NCBI GenBank assembly: GCA_019321725.1 | Contig: CM033118.1 | Coordinates: forward strand, 16,580,071-16,644,070 | Length of the DNA stretch: 64,000 nt | Reading direction: 5' to 3' | From: Paulownia fortunei | Taxonomy: Eukaryota > Streptophyta > Magnoliopsida > Lamiales > Paulowniaceae | In this document: in pieces, positions 25,033 to 34,554 of the stretch | Layout of the letters: every line of letters begins with the position of its first letter | How positions within the stretch are numbered: the first letter of the stretch is position 1 | Notes under the pieces: generated by a model | The model's input: the letters and a program-made list of their open reading frames with translations, nothing else | The model's database searches: none | What the model was told of the DNA's origin: nothing | Program-made: the position numbers and the translations under genes

Positions 25033-25534
25033 CCTTCCAACAAAAAAGACCTTGATGCATTTTTTTTTTGGCGACAAGTAGCAATGGATAACGAATTTTA
25101 GTATTTTTATGAGATATACACATTAGATATATCTATACATCATCATTACCCATGTGATGTTCTAGTGGGATATACTAAATTTGTGGAGAGAAAAGGAAAA
25201 AATAACCAAGAAAAGGGAAAAGATTTCAAGATTATTTTGAAAAACTCTTGAGGAAATAATTATTTTTGAAAAGTTTAAAAAGGATGATTAGCATGCGGGA
25301 TTGGTTTTTGGAACAAAGGAGGCCATTGGATACTTGGAGACTTATTTAATTTTCTACAAATCAAAACATGGCATTTTTGGAAATAAGAAGTCATTTTTGG
25401 AGACATGAGAGCTTCAACCGTTCATATGAAAAAAATAGCTGTCAAGTAGACTAAATTCAAATAATTGAGGCCGGCTGTTGAGCATCATCTTCAGCTAAGA
25501 ACAAAAAGTCATCTTTTTGTGGGAATACTAAAAT

Positions 25535-25760
25535 CAAAATGCAATTGATCGAAATATTCAGTCGAAGTCTTCTTGGCAAATTAGCAAAACCATCCTCTGA
25601 GAATCATAATCTGTTTGCTGCTTTTTCTGAAACTTTAAAGAAGATCAGAGGATTAGAGATGGCAGCTTATGCAGGAGTGTATAAGAAAAGAGAGTCTCTG
25701 TGTGTTTGTGTGAATAATGAAGGAGAGGAAGAAACTGAAGAAAAAAAGAAGGGAAGCTAA
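25535..25760 (+). pseudogene. Duplicated NLR 5' region and start codon, truncated after about 6 codons
   Basis: 25552-25675 is nearly identical to 26780-26942, the leader and start of the intact NLR: ATTCAGTC-AAGTCTTCT, AATCTGTTTGCTGCTTTTTC and GAAGATCAGAGG are shared. The NLR ATG (26926) has its counterpart at 25659, and the protein begins MAAYAG before diverging into unrelated VYKKRESLCV and a stop at 25758. It is therefore a promoter/leader duplicate driving, at most, a 33-codon chimeric peptide. The rest of the gene is missing. The two leaders lie 1267 bp apart. Confidence 0.75.
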
Positions 25761-25823
25761 TTGAGGGAGGAGCCGTAAGCGTATAAGAGAAGAGAGGGGA
25801 AACTGATTTGCAATTAGCTTCCC
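25751..25823. repeat. Inverted repeat, 13-bp perfect arms
   Basis: GGGAAGCTAATTG (25751-25763) and CAATTAGCTTCCC (25811-25823) are perfect complements, and imperfect pairing continues outwards into the flanking purine and pyrimidine tracts. The loop is 47 nt. It sits exactly at the end of the truncated NLR fragment, so it may be a small insertion or a rearrangement scar. Confidence 0.6.
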
Positions 25824-25829
25824 CTCTTG

Positions 25830-26765
25830 TTTTATTTATTTAATGGTAGTAACCCATTAAAGAAGGCTTATTAACAAGAAAAGGGAACATCTCAAACAAC
25901 TCCATGGCTGCTGCAATCATAAACTACTCTTTGGAATGTTTATCCAAAGAAACCACTAAATTATCATCAAGAAGAAAAACCACAAGTATTTAGACTTGAA
26001 ATTTTAAATTATTGGGAAGGATGTATGACACTGCAAAACATGTAGAGAAGATTAAACATGTTAGTGGAGTCCGATAATAGTTGATGAACTAATTACGTCA
26101 CGCTTCATTTAGAATGAAGTCACGAGTTTCTCTTGAATAATAATTATGACTCAAATTAAATATTTTATCTTAAACAATGTTTATAATTCAAATTGAATAT
26201 ATTATAACAATGGATCAAAAGAAATGCTTGTCACCCTCTCTTTTTTTTTTCCTTTATAAAGTAAAGAAAAGAAAGAAAAAGGATAAAAAAAACTCCATAA
26301 GTTCGTGGAGATTGAGTTTAACTTAATTTGTCTTGTACATTGAAGGACTAAAAGAAGGCCCTTATAAATTATGAACACAGCAGCTGTCAAGTGGAAACGG
26401 GTCCCCAATTAATAGAATCAATACTTTTATCAATAATTTACAACTTGCATGTATGAACATTGCATAGATCTCGAGTCTAACTACCGTCCTTTTAGCACGA
26501 CAAAATGACAAACTTTGCTCGGTATTCACCAAGACAAGGCTAAAATATTAAAGAGGAATGCTTGTTGTATCCCAAATGAATAAGACAAAATACTAAAAAA
26601 ATTGAATGTGGTGTGTATATATATATATATATAGCAACTCTCCAACTACAAATTAAGAAGTTAAAAAGAGACTAGCTTTATCGATATTTTACAACTTGCC
26701 AGCGAAATTGCATGATGAGGAATAAATTAGTTTAAATCCCACGAAATTTTAATCAAGACCAAGTA
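25830..26765. other. NLR upstream region
   Basis: About 0.9 kb without a gene between the duplicated leader and the NLR leader. It includes a TA-rich stretch at about 26611-26634. No transposon ends were recognised. Confidence 0.5.
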
Positions 26766-26779
26766 TGGATTCTCGAGCG

Positions 26780-26925
26780 CAGTATTCAGTCAAAGTCTTC
26801 TCGGCAACTTAGCAAAAGAAAAACTTGTCATCTTGATATTGTCCCATTTGCAATTTGCAACAACACTAGTTCCACAATCTGTTTGCTGCTTTTTCTGAAA
26901 CTTTAAAGAAGATCAGAGGTTAGAG
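26780..26925 (+). promoter_or_regulatory. Probable 5' leader/proximal promoter of the NLR
   Basis: This interval is conserved between the NLR and its truncated duplicate at 25552, the only non-coding part so preserved. It contains GTCAA at 26789-26793, the complement of the W-box core TTGAC bound by WRKY factors; the duplicate has GTCGA there. Transcript ends are not visible from sequence, so the promoter/leader split is unknown. Confidence 0.35.
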
Positions 26926-29643
26926 ATGGCAGCTTATGCAGCTCTAGTTTCTCTTATGCATATCATGGAGCAGATCGAGAACAATCCGCGCCATTCGGTT
27001 TCTCTTGACAAGAAACAGATTTTATCTCTCCGCGAGAAGGTTGGTTTCTTGCAAGATTTTATAGAGGATTGTTCTCATGGAGGTAGCAAAGAAGCAGAAG
27101 TTTTGGAGAGCCAAATTGCATCTGCAGCTTATGCGGCTGAAGATGTAATTGAATCTCATGTAGTGGATCAAATTCTTGCTGGATCCACTGGCCATGGGGA
27201 AACAAGTTTCATTTCCTTGCTCGATATACAGAAAGTAATAGAAGACATGGATTCTATCAAGGAAAAGGCTATGAAGGTTAAAGCGCAAAGGGGATTCAGA
27301 CCTCACCACCCCACATATTCAATGCCTGCTACTTCATCAAGACCTCTCGCCACTGGAAAGAATACTATGGTGGGATTTGATGACGACTTGATTCAACTTA
27401 TGGACAGGCTCACTGGACAACAATCTAATCGAGAAATCATCTCAGTCGTTGGTATGGGCGGCATAGGTAAGACTACACTCGCCAGAAATGTTTATGAAAA
27501 TTTAGTTATTGTGCAACACTTTGACATTCGTGCTTGGGCTGTAGTATCTCAAGAATACAATGTGAGAGAAATTCTTTTGGAACTTCTTTTTTGCCAAAGA
27601 AGACAAGAGAATAGTGAAAATTTTGCAGCATTCACTAATCGAATGGATCAAAAAACTGAAGATCAATTAGGAGAATATTTATATAAAAGTTTATCAGGTA
27701 GGAGATATTTGATTATACTAGATGATATGTGGAGTATTGAAGCTTGGGACAAGCTAAAGTTTTTCTTTCCAGATAACAACAATGCAAGTCGAATAGTTGT
27801 AACTACTAGGCTATCAAACGTGGCTATTCATTTTGGCTCATCATGCCTTGCCATTAATTTTCTAGATGAGGATAAAAGTTGGAACCTATTTTGTGAAAAG
27901 GCATTTGCGCAAGAAGATTGCCCTCCTGAATTGGAAGAAATAGGAAAGAAGATTGCGAAAAAATGCAAAGGACTTCCTTTGTCAATTGTTGTGATTGGGG
28001 GGCTTCTTGGAAAGTCCTGTAGGACACAAGAATACTGGGAGAATTTTGCAGAAGATATAAACCCAATTCTGAGTTCAGGAGAGGATGAACATTGCATGAA
28101 TATATTATCTTTGAGTTATAGCCACTTGCCAGCCCATCTAAAACCATGTTTTCTTTACATGGGAATTTTTCCAGAAGACCATGAGATTCGTGTCTCCCGA
28201 CTTATCAAACTTTGGGTTGCTGAGGGGTTTCTAAAACCAAATAAATCCCAAAGATTGGAAGAGGTTGCAGAGGGTTACTTAAAGGATCTCGTTGACAGAA
28301 ATCTCATTTTAGCTCATAGCATGGGATCGAATGGAAAACTTAAAACTTGTAACATTCATGATCTTTTAAGAGGCCTATGCTTAAGGGTAGCTGAGAAAGA
28401 GAAGTTTCTTTGTGTCATGAGGGTGCTTGACATTCCACGAGACATAGATAGGGAGCGTCGCATTGTATTTCATGAAAGCATTCCAGAGGAGGAATATCAA
28501 CCTCGTGTCTTTCATGCTTTGCAATCAGCATCACTTGCCCGTTCTCTGATATGCGAAGGGGGTCCGATGACATTTAAATTTAGATTGTTGAGGGTATTGA
28601 ATGAGGTTGGTAGAGATTCCCTAGAAGCTACTTTTCAGCAAGTTAACTTGCGGTACCTTTCTTGCAAAACTTATTGGAGACATTCCCAACTTCTTTTCGA
28701 GCTTCCTTCGGCAATATCCCTACTCTGGAATGTGCAAACATTAGTTATTAGAGGAGGCATTGAGCGAATTGTTGCACCATCTGAAATTTGGGAGATGCCA
28801 CAACTTAGGCATCTTGAGTTCGATGAGATTTATGTTCCTGGTCCTCCAAGTGATAGAGTAGACCAACAAGATGACTTTGTTTTGCGAAACCTGCAGACAC
28901 TTTTGAGAGTAGTGAATTTAAGTTGGACTGAGGAGGTTTGCAAGAGAATTCCAAACATTAAGAAATTGCATGTAAACTATGATTTTTCCTCACCAGGATG
29001 TGAGGCAATCTCATATTACCATCTTTGCAATATTGGCTGCTTACATAAACTCGAATCACTATACTGCATATTTTATACACCGCCAAATCGGAGTGATTTG
29101 CTGCAGAACCTCACATTCCCGAGTTCGCTCAAGAAGTTGTCTTTAGCAAATTGCAGTCTTCATTGGGAAGATTTGACAATGATTGGTTCGTTGCCCCGTC
29201 TTGAAGTTCTCAAGTTGGAAATGGATTCGTTCACAGGACCCGAGTGGAACCCTATTGAGGGGGAATTCCTTTGCCTGAAATTTCTGAAAATTCACAGCTG
29301 TAGTGATCTGATTTATTGGACTGCAGACAGCTCCCATTTTCCAGTCCTGGAGAACCTTTTTCTTGACGAATTGTCTGAATTGGATGAGATCCCTTTAGGT
29401 ATCGGAGATATACCAACACTTAGAGTTATTCGTGTGGATTTTTGCAGCGAGTCTGCCGCCATTTCAGCAATGAGAATACTGGAGGAACAAGAGAGTCTTG
29501 CGAATGAGGGCCTTCAAGTTCGAGTTAAGTTCGAGTATAAGGTGGAACTAGAGAGATTCAGGAAAAAGGTGGACATAGAGAGCTTGACAAACAATAATTT
29601 TCAGCTTGAGGCAGTTTTAGACGATCAACAAGTTTCAAGTTGA
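26926..29643 (+). CDS. CC-NBS-LRR resistance protein, late blight R1-homolog type, 905 aa
   Basis: Intracellular immune receptor of the CNL class: senses pathogen effectors and triggers defence through an ATP/ADP switch. A single uninterrupted exon, usual for this subfamily. Residues 1-135 form an Rx-type coiled-coil domain (AAEDVIESHVVDQI, an EDVID-like motif). The NB-ARC follows: P-loop GMGGIGKTT 176-184, kinase-2 LIILDDMW to 269, RNBS-B SRIVVTTR near 289, GLPL 349-352, CFLYMGIFPED 408-418 and NIHDLL near 477-479, where the usual MHD reads IHD. From about 520 to 870 come irregular leucine-rich repeats, then a short acidic tail. All nucleotide-binding motifs are present, so it looks functional. 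The start is supported by the conserved leader and the MAAYAAL N-terminus. A damaged paralogue lies 1.4 kb downstream and a truncated start 1.3 kb upstream. Confidence 0.95.
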   Translation: MAAYAALVSLMHIMEQIENNPRHSVSLDKKQILSLREKVGFLQDFIEDCSHGGSKEAEVLESQIASAAYAAEDVIESHVVDQILAGSTGHGETSFISLLDIQKVIEDMDSIKEKAMKVKAQRGFRPHHPTYSMPATSSRPLATGKNTMVGFDDDLIQLMDRLTGQQSNREIISVVGMGGIGKTTLARNVYENLVIVQHFDIRAWAVVSQEYNVREILLELLFCQRRQENSENFAAFTNRMDQKTEDQLGEYLYKSLSGRRYLIILDDMWSIEAWDKLKFFFPDNNNASRIVVTTRLSNVAIHFGSSCLAINFLDEDKSWNLFCEKAFAQEDCPPELEEIGKKIAKKCKGLPLSIVVIGGLLGKSCRTQEYWENFAEDINPILSSGEDEHCMNILSLSYSHLPAHLKPCFLYMGIFPEDHEIRVSRLIKLWVAEGFLKPNKSQRLEEVAEGYLKDLVDRNLILAHSMGSNGKLKTCNIHDLLRGLCLRVAEKEKFLCVMRVLDIPRDIDRERRIVFHESIPEEEYQPRVFHALQSASLARSLICEGGPMTFKFRLLRVLNEVGRDSLEATFQQVNLRYLSCKTYWRHSQLLFELPSAISLLWNVQTLVIRGGIERIVAPSEIWEMPQLRHLEFDEIYVPGPPSDRVDQQDDFVLRNLQTLLRVVNLSWTEEVCKRIPNIKKLHVNYDFSSPGCEAISYYHLCNIGCLHKLESLYCIFYTPPNRSDLLQNLTFPSSLKKLSLANCSLHWEDLTMIGSLPRLEVLKLEMDSFTGPEWNPIEGEFLCLKFLKIHSCSDLIYWTADSSHFPVLENLFLDELSELDEIPLGIGDIPTLRVIRVDFCSESAAISAMRILEEQESLANEGLQVRVKFEYKVELERFRKKVDIESLTNNNFQLEAVLDDQQVSS

Positions 29644-29807
29644 GACCTAATAACAATTACTTCTGAATTCTAGCTATTTTGTCTTGTTTGTTTCATTTTC
29701 ATTTTTATTTTTCATATTTGCATGAGTGTTTTTTTTTTTTTTTTTTGTGTAGATATAATTGTATTTGCAGGAGATGATTTGTTTGATTATATGATACGAC
29801 TTATGAA

Positions 29808-29889
29808 ATAGATGAATATCTGTAGATATAGGATTGAAAGGATTAAAAAACCTACATGATTTGCCAAGTATCTACAGATATTCATCTAT
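29808..29889. repeat. Perfect 21-bp inverted repeat in the NLR 3' flank
   Basis: Arms 29808-29828 and 29869-29889 are exact complements (core GATGAATATCTGTAGATA) with a 40-nt loop. It lies 165 bp after the NLR stop, so it may fall in the 3' untranslated region and form a hairpin in the mRNA. It could be a tiny foldback insertion or a structural element. Confidence 0.8.
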
Positions 29890-29940
29890 AAACAATTTCA
29901 ATTTTTAACTTATTTTTTATTACTATTGTATTTTAGTTTT

Positions 29941-30663
29941 AAGTTTCAATCTTTGAAGGGTTCTGTGGTTTTATGCTTGCTGATATGCTGTTAGGTTTCA
30001 AATTAGTGATAGCATGTAGCCTGAAATTTCCTTTATTAGTTCTTGCAATTGTATTATGAAAACACACACTGAATTTGTGATGTCCTTAAGGGGCAACACA
30101 CTTTAGTTTTTCTTTCTAGACTAGAACTGTACTACACGGTGGAACATGTTTTTAGCGCTGTGTGCGTGTATTTTGAGTAAGAAATGATCATCGATTATAT
30201 TGCCACGTGTTTTCATTGAGTTTATAAGCTGATGCAGATGCTGCTTGGTAAAAAATTTGTATAGGACATTGGATTTGATTTACTGTGTACTTGTCCTGTA
30301 TGCTTAAGTCCTGCTTTTACATACGAATGCATTACAAGTTCAATAAAGGATATGAAGTTGTGAGGTTTACAGTGAGGCTGATAAAGAGTCTTGGTGCAAG
30401 ATAGAAAGCCCAATTCAAGAAGGTCCTTAGGTATGTAAAAACTTGCTTCCTAGACATAACTATGAAATAGCCAGGCTTGAGATAATCACCATATCATTCT
30501 GCATTCCTGATCAAACTCTGTTTCTTCCAATGTCTTTGAGGTAAAAATCCATCACTTTTTATCTCGTATAGTCGAAAAACTACAGCAGTTCACCAAAACT
30601 CCATGACATCGTATTAGCCCACAATCCCTTATCCTAAAATGAGAACATGATCACCAAAATAGC
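29941..30663. repeat. Downstream block D1, paralogous to 34555-35330
   Basis: Shares long stretches with the sequence after the NAC pseudogene: GATATGCTGTTAGG, TTTCCTTTATTAGTTCTTGC, TTTCTTTCTAGACTAGAACTG. No coding exon found. In the other copy the block follows the NAC gene directly, so here it looks like a NAC 3' flank whose NAC gene has been lost. Confidence 0.75.
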
Positions 30664-30740
30664 TGTACCATTCTGCAATATGAACAGAGACATCCTACTT
30701 CCTCAGGAGAAATACACAAATTGGACAACTGCGTTTGATT

Positions 30741-31046
30741 TCAAACCATTCGACTTCTCAAACTCTTGACTTGCTCAGAAGGGAAACCAAGAATTTCCAG
30801 TTTTCTGTTTGTCTGGATATTCTCTGACCTGGAGTGGGTCAATGATGCAAAATTGTCTCTTTTTTCTCGATTTTTGTTATCATAGTCCATTCTTGTGCAG
30901 GATATTGGAAACATGAACAATGCCATATATTTCACCTTCCAAACCTGCTGATTTAGTTGTTTTGCCACAGTAACCATGTAATTCAGAGAAGTTGCTCCTA
31001 CCAATATGAGATAGTGGAAGTTGATGTGGGAAAATCCCTGTGGCAA
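30741..31046 (-). other. Unassigned 101-codon minus-strand open frame
   Basis: Open from 31046 to 30741. The first half (HYLILVGATSLNYMVTVAKQ, then WKVKYMALFMFPISCT) has a composition more like protein than most chance frames here, but I recognise no family. It fills exactly the interval between block D1 and the NLR pseudogene, both duplicated elsewhere. Possibly an exon of an unknown gene; possibly chance. Confidence 0.2.
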
Positions 31047-32926
31047 AACAAAAGATCAACTAGGAGAACAGTTGCACAAAAGTTTATCAGGTAGGAGGTA
31101 TTTGATTATACTAGATGACTCGAAGCTTGGGACAAGATAAAATTGTTTCTTCCGGATAACAACAATAGAAGTCGAATTGTTGTAACTACTAGGCTATCAA
31201 ACTTGGCTATTCATTTTGGCTCTTTGTGCCTTGCCATGGATTTTTTAGATGAGGATAAATGTTGGAACCTATTTTGTGAAAAGGCATTTGCACAAGAAGG
31301 TTGCCCTCCAGAGTTAGAGGAAATCGGAAAGAAGATTGTTAAAAAATGCAAAGGACTTCCCCTGTCAATTGTTGTGATTGGGGGCTTCTTGGAAAGTCCC
31401 ACAGGACACAAGAATACTGGGAGAATATTGCAAATGATATAAACTCAATTCGGAGTTCACGAGAGGTTGAGCATTGCTTAAATATATTATCTTTAAGTTA
31501 TAGCCACTTGTGGGCCCATCTAAAACCATGTTTTCTATACATGGGAATTTTTCCTGAAGACCATCCGATTCGTGTCTCCTGACTTGTCAAACTTTGGGTT
31601 GCCGAGGGATTTTTAAAACTAAATAAAACCCAGAGCATGGAAGAGGTTGCAGAGGGTTACTTAAAGGATCTCGTTGACAGGAATCTCATTTTAGTTCATA
31701 GATGGGGGTTGAAAGGAAAAATTAAAACTTGTAACATTCATGATCTTTTAAGAGACCTATGCTTAAGGGTAGCTGAGAAAGAGAAGTTTCTTCGTGTCTT
31801 GAGTGTGCTTGACATTCCACAAGGCATAGATAGGGAGCGTCGCCCTGTATTTCATGAACGCATTCCAAATGAGTATCAACCTCGTGTCTTTCATGCTTTG
31901 CAATCAGCATCACTTGCCCGTTCTTTGATATGCAAAGGGGAGCAGCTGCCGTTTCAATTTAGATTGTTGAGAGTATTGAATGTGGTTACGGTACCTTGCT
32001 TATATGCCTACTTGGTTCTCGATTTTCAAGCTTCCTTCGTCAATATCTCTACTCTGGAATGTGCAAACATTAATTATTAGGTTCCCTAGTTCTGAGCTAA
32101 TTGTTGCACCATCTAAAATTTGGGAGATGCCAACACTTAGGCATGTGGAATTCAATCAGATTTGTCTTCCTGATCCTTCGAGTAACCAACAAGATGATTT
32201 GGTTTTGTGAAACCTACAGACACTATTGAAAGTAGTGAATTTCAGGTTGAGTGAGGAGGTCTATAAGAGAATCCCCAATGTCAAGAAATTACATATAATG
32301 TATAATGATTTCTCGAGGAAATGTGAGGCAAGTTCATATTACTGTCTCTACAATCTTGGCTACTTAAGTAAACTTGAATAACTAAACTGCTTATTTAGAA
32401 AACTGCCAAATCGGGATGATTTGCTGCAGAATCTCACATTCCAGAGTTCGCTCAAGAAGTTGTCTTTAACAAAGTGCCAACTTCATTGGGAAGATTTGAC
32501 AATGATTGGTTCATTGCCCCAACTTGAAGTTCTCAAATTAGAATCGGAATCGGTCACAGGACCTGAGTGGAACCCTATTGAGGGGGAATTCCTTCGCCTG
32601 AAATTCCTGAAAATCTCCTGCTGTTGTGATCTGATTTACTGGACTGCTGACAGCTACCATTTCCCAGTCCTAGAGAAACTTTTTCTTGAAGGATTCTTCG
32701 ACTTGGATGAAATCCCTTCAGGTATCGGAGAAATACCAACACTTCAACTTATTAGTTTGTATCACTGCAACGAGTCTGCCGCGATTTCAGCATTGAGAAT
32801 ACTGGTGGAACAAGAGAGTTTGGGGAATGAGGCCCTTCAAGTTCGAGTTTGGTTCTGGGAGAAAGCGGACCTAGAGAGCTTCAGAGAAAAGGTGGAAGAA
32901 CTAGAGAGTTTCACAAGCAATAGTTT
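31045..32926 (+). pseudogene. Decayed NLR paralogue (partial NB-ARC plus LRR)
   Basis: Closely similar to the intact NLR from its residue 243 onward, so the coiled coil and P-loop are missing. Damage seen: a net 10-nt loss at kinase-2 (about 31117), which also removes the DDMW tryptophan; a 1-nt loss near 31380 (GGGGGCTTCTTGG); CGA to TGA at 31580 after RVS; a loss of about 40 nt near 31990; a TGA at about 32208; a TAA near 32379. Fragments that are still open include 31143-31442 (RNBS-B to GLPL), 31637-32080 (ARC2, with NIHDLL) and 32421-32987 (LRRs, running beyond the homology). It cannot make a working receptor. It may still donate LRR variation to the intact gene by gene conversion. Confidence 0.95.
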
Positions 32927-32989
32927 CTTTCCCTCCAAATTTGGCCACTTGCCATTTTTTTCCATGTCAGTGGTACACTTAGGCTAATT

Positions 32990-33340
32990 TTTTCCATGTT
33001 GCTTAGTCCTTAATGCACAAAAGCTTACTTCTGTCCACAGGAAGAATTTGACGAAAAATCTAGAATCCCTAAATTCAGCTTAACGTGAGAGGCACATGCA
33101 AAATCCCTACAAAATTTATCTTCAATACGTTAAAAATTATAAAATAATGTATCTAAATGGCCAGAGCCAAAAGGTCAAAAATTAAAGAACCAACTTTGCA
33201 ATTTTGAACACCTAGAGTTCCCTTTTCTTGATCATTGAACTTTCTTAACCAAACAAAACAAAATCTAGAATGAATGTACTTGTCACTGACACAATACTTG
33301 AATTTATCAGTAAGAGTCATTTGCCATCCTGATCAACACT

Positions 33341-33384
<44 letters not shown>

Positions 33385-33763
33385 CCTGCCTACATATAAA
33401 TAAATTCAATGACTAGTCATTCCTCCATTAGAAGTCCATATTATTCTCTTTTCTTGAACTTAAAAAAAAAAAAAAAAAAAAAAACATCTTCTTCATTCTC
33501 CTGTGATCATTCTTCAGTCTATTTTCCAAACACAAGAAAATCATCTTCTGTATACTCGTGTATATCTGATCATTTTTTTCTCGTCTATATTTGATCATTT
33601 ATTTTCGTTAATAGGTTTTAGTCTCTTTTCTTGAACTCAAGGAAATTATTTTTTGATCAGTTTGTATCACTACTCTTACTCTGGCTTTCTTGAACTCAAG
33701 AAATCATCTGCTTTTTCAAGAAAATAAGGGTTTCAACTATATTGATAAGAAGTTATATCGATA
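32990..33763. other. Region between NLR and NAC pseudogenes
   Basis: Holds a (TA)n microsatellite at about 33342-33380 and an A run of 22 near 33462-33483. CTTGAACTCAAG(A/G)AA occurs twice (about 33633 and 33690). It would be the promoter/leader of the dead NAC gene. No coding segment of its own. Confidence 0.5.
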
Positions 33764-34432
33764 ATGGAAAAGTTTCCAATGGGAATGAGATTTCGACCAT
33801 CTGAAAAAGAGAAGAAGATGAAATTAATTTTGACCATCTGAAAAAGAGAAGATCGCTTATCTTCTTTACAAGGTGAATGGGAAGCCAATGCCATGCGATG
33901 ATTTCATTTCCATTAACACGGTTGACATGAAGAGCCCTGGGAGATTTTCAAAGGTTCTGAGGATCATGAAAGCTACTTCTTCACGAGGCTCAAGAAGGTT
34001 AAGCAGACAGGGAATGATGGTCAAATATATCTTTGCAGTGTTGGGAAGGGAATGTGGCAAATCTATAGCCGCAAAATTAGTATTTCTGACAGCAGAAAAG
34101 AAGATATCGGGTTCTTGAAGAGGTTCAAATACAGGACCAAGAATAATGCTGATCAGGATGGCAAATGGCTCTTGAAAGAGTACACTCTTGCTGATAAATT
34201 CAACTGTTAAGTCAAATATGAGTTCACTGATTATACGTTTTGTTTGGTTAAGACAAGTCCTGAGGGATGTGTCTGTGGTCAAGAAAAGGGAAGTCTGGAT
34301 ATTGAGAGTGTTTTTGATCAAATGTTGGAAGAAAATGGTATGGCTTTTTCTTCTTCTTCTTCCTCCAATGATCCGCCTCAAACTTCTGTGGTTACAGGAA
34401 ACAGTGAAAGTGGGATTCTCCAAAGCCAATGA
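33764..34432 (+). pseudogene. NAC-domain transcription factor pseudogene
   Basis: NAC proteins are plant DNA-binding transcription factors. Across frames the conserved blocks appear in order: MGMRFRPSEKE (33779 on), LLYKVNGKPMPCDD (subdomain A/B), EDHESYFFTRLKK, GKGMWQIYSRKISI, FLKRFKYRT, GKWLLKEYTL and YEFTDYTFCLVK (subdomain E). Breaks: a 38-nt direct duplication of the GACCATCTGAAAAAGAGAAG region near 33797 and 33834 with an early TGA; a lost base near 33936 (AAGAGCCCTGGGAG); an in-frame TAA at 34208. After the TAA the frame stays open to a TGA at 34430, with a Ser run and acidic tail. No introns are evident although NAC genes normally have them, so a processed copy is possible. Confidence 0.88.
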
Positions 34433-34554
34433 CTTACCTGACCGCAGCCCTTCTTTGGATTTGGAATAAAGTCTCAAGAGATGATGATTTGAAGACTTTC
34501 CGGGGGGATGACTTTGTAGCTGAACTAGCATAAAATGCACTATTATACTGTTAT

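Larger units (their letters stand above)
2737..25496. repeat. 22,760-bp block, copy 1 of an identical direct repeat
   Basis: Every position I compared matches 39259-62018 at a constant offset of 36,522 bp. The 19-nt A run at 10002-10020 matches 46524-46542, and the ATT and CA/TA microsatellites keep their length. The left edge is the gap at 2736. The right edge is set only by the gap that truncates the second copy; sequence continues uninterrupted past 25496. Confidence 0.95.

Noticed and set aside
27022..28147. Minus-strand frames of 89-97 codons inside the NLR
   Set aside because: Antisense shadows of the NB-ARC coding sequence.
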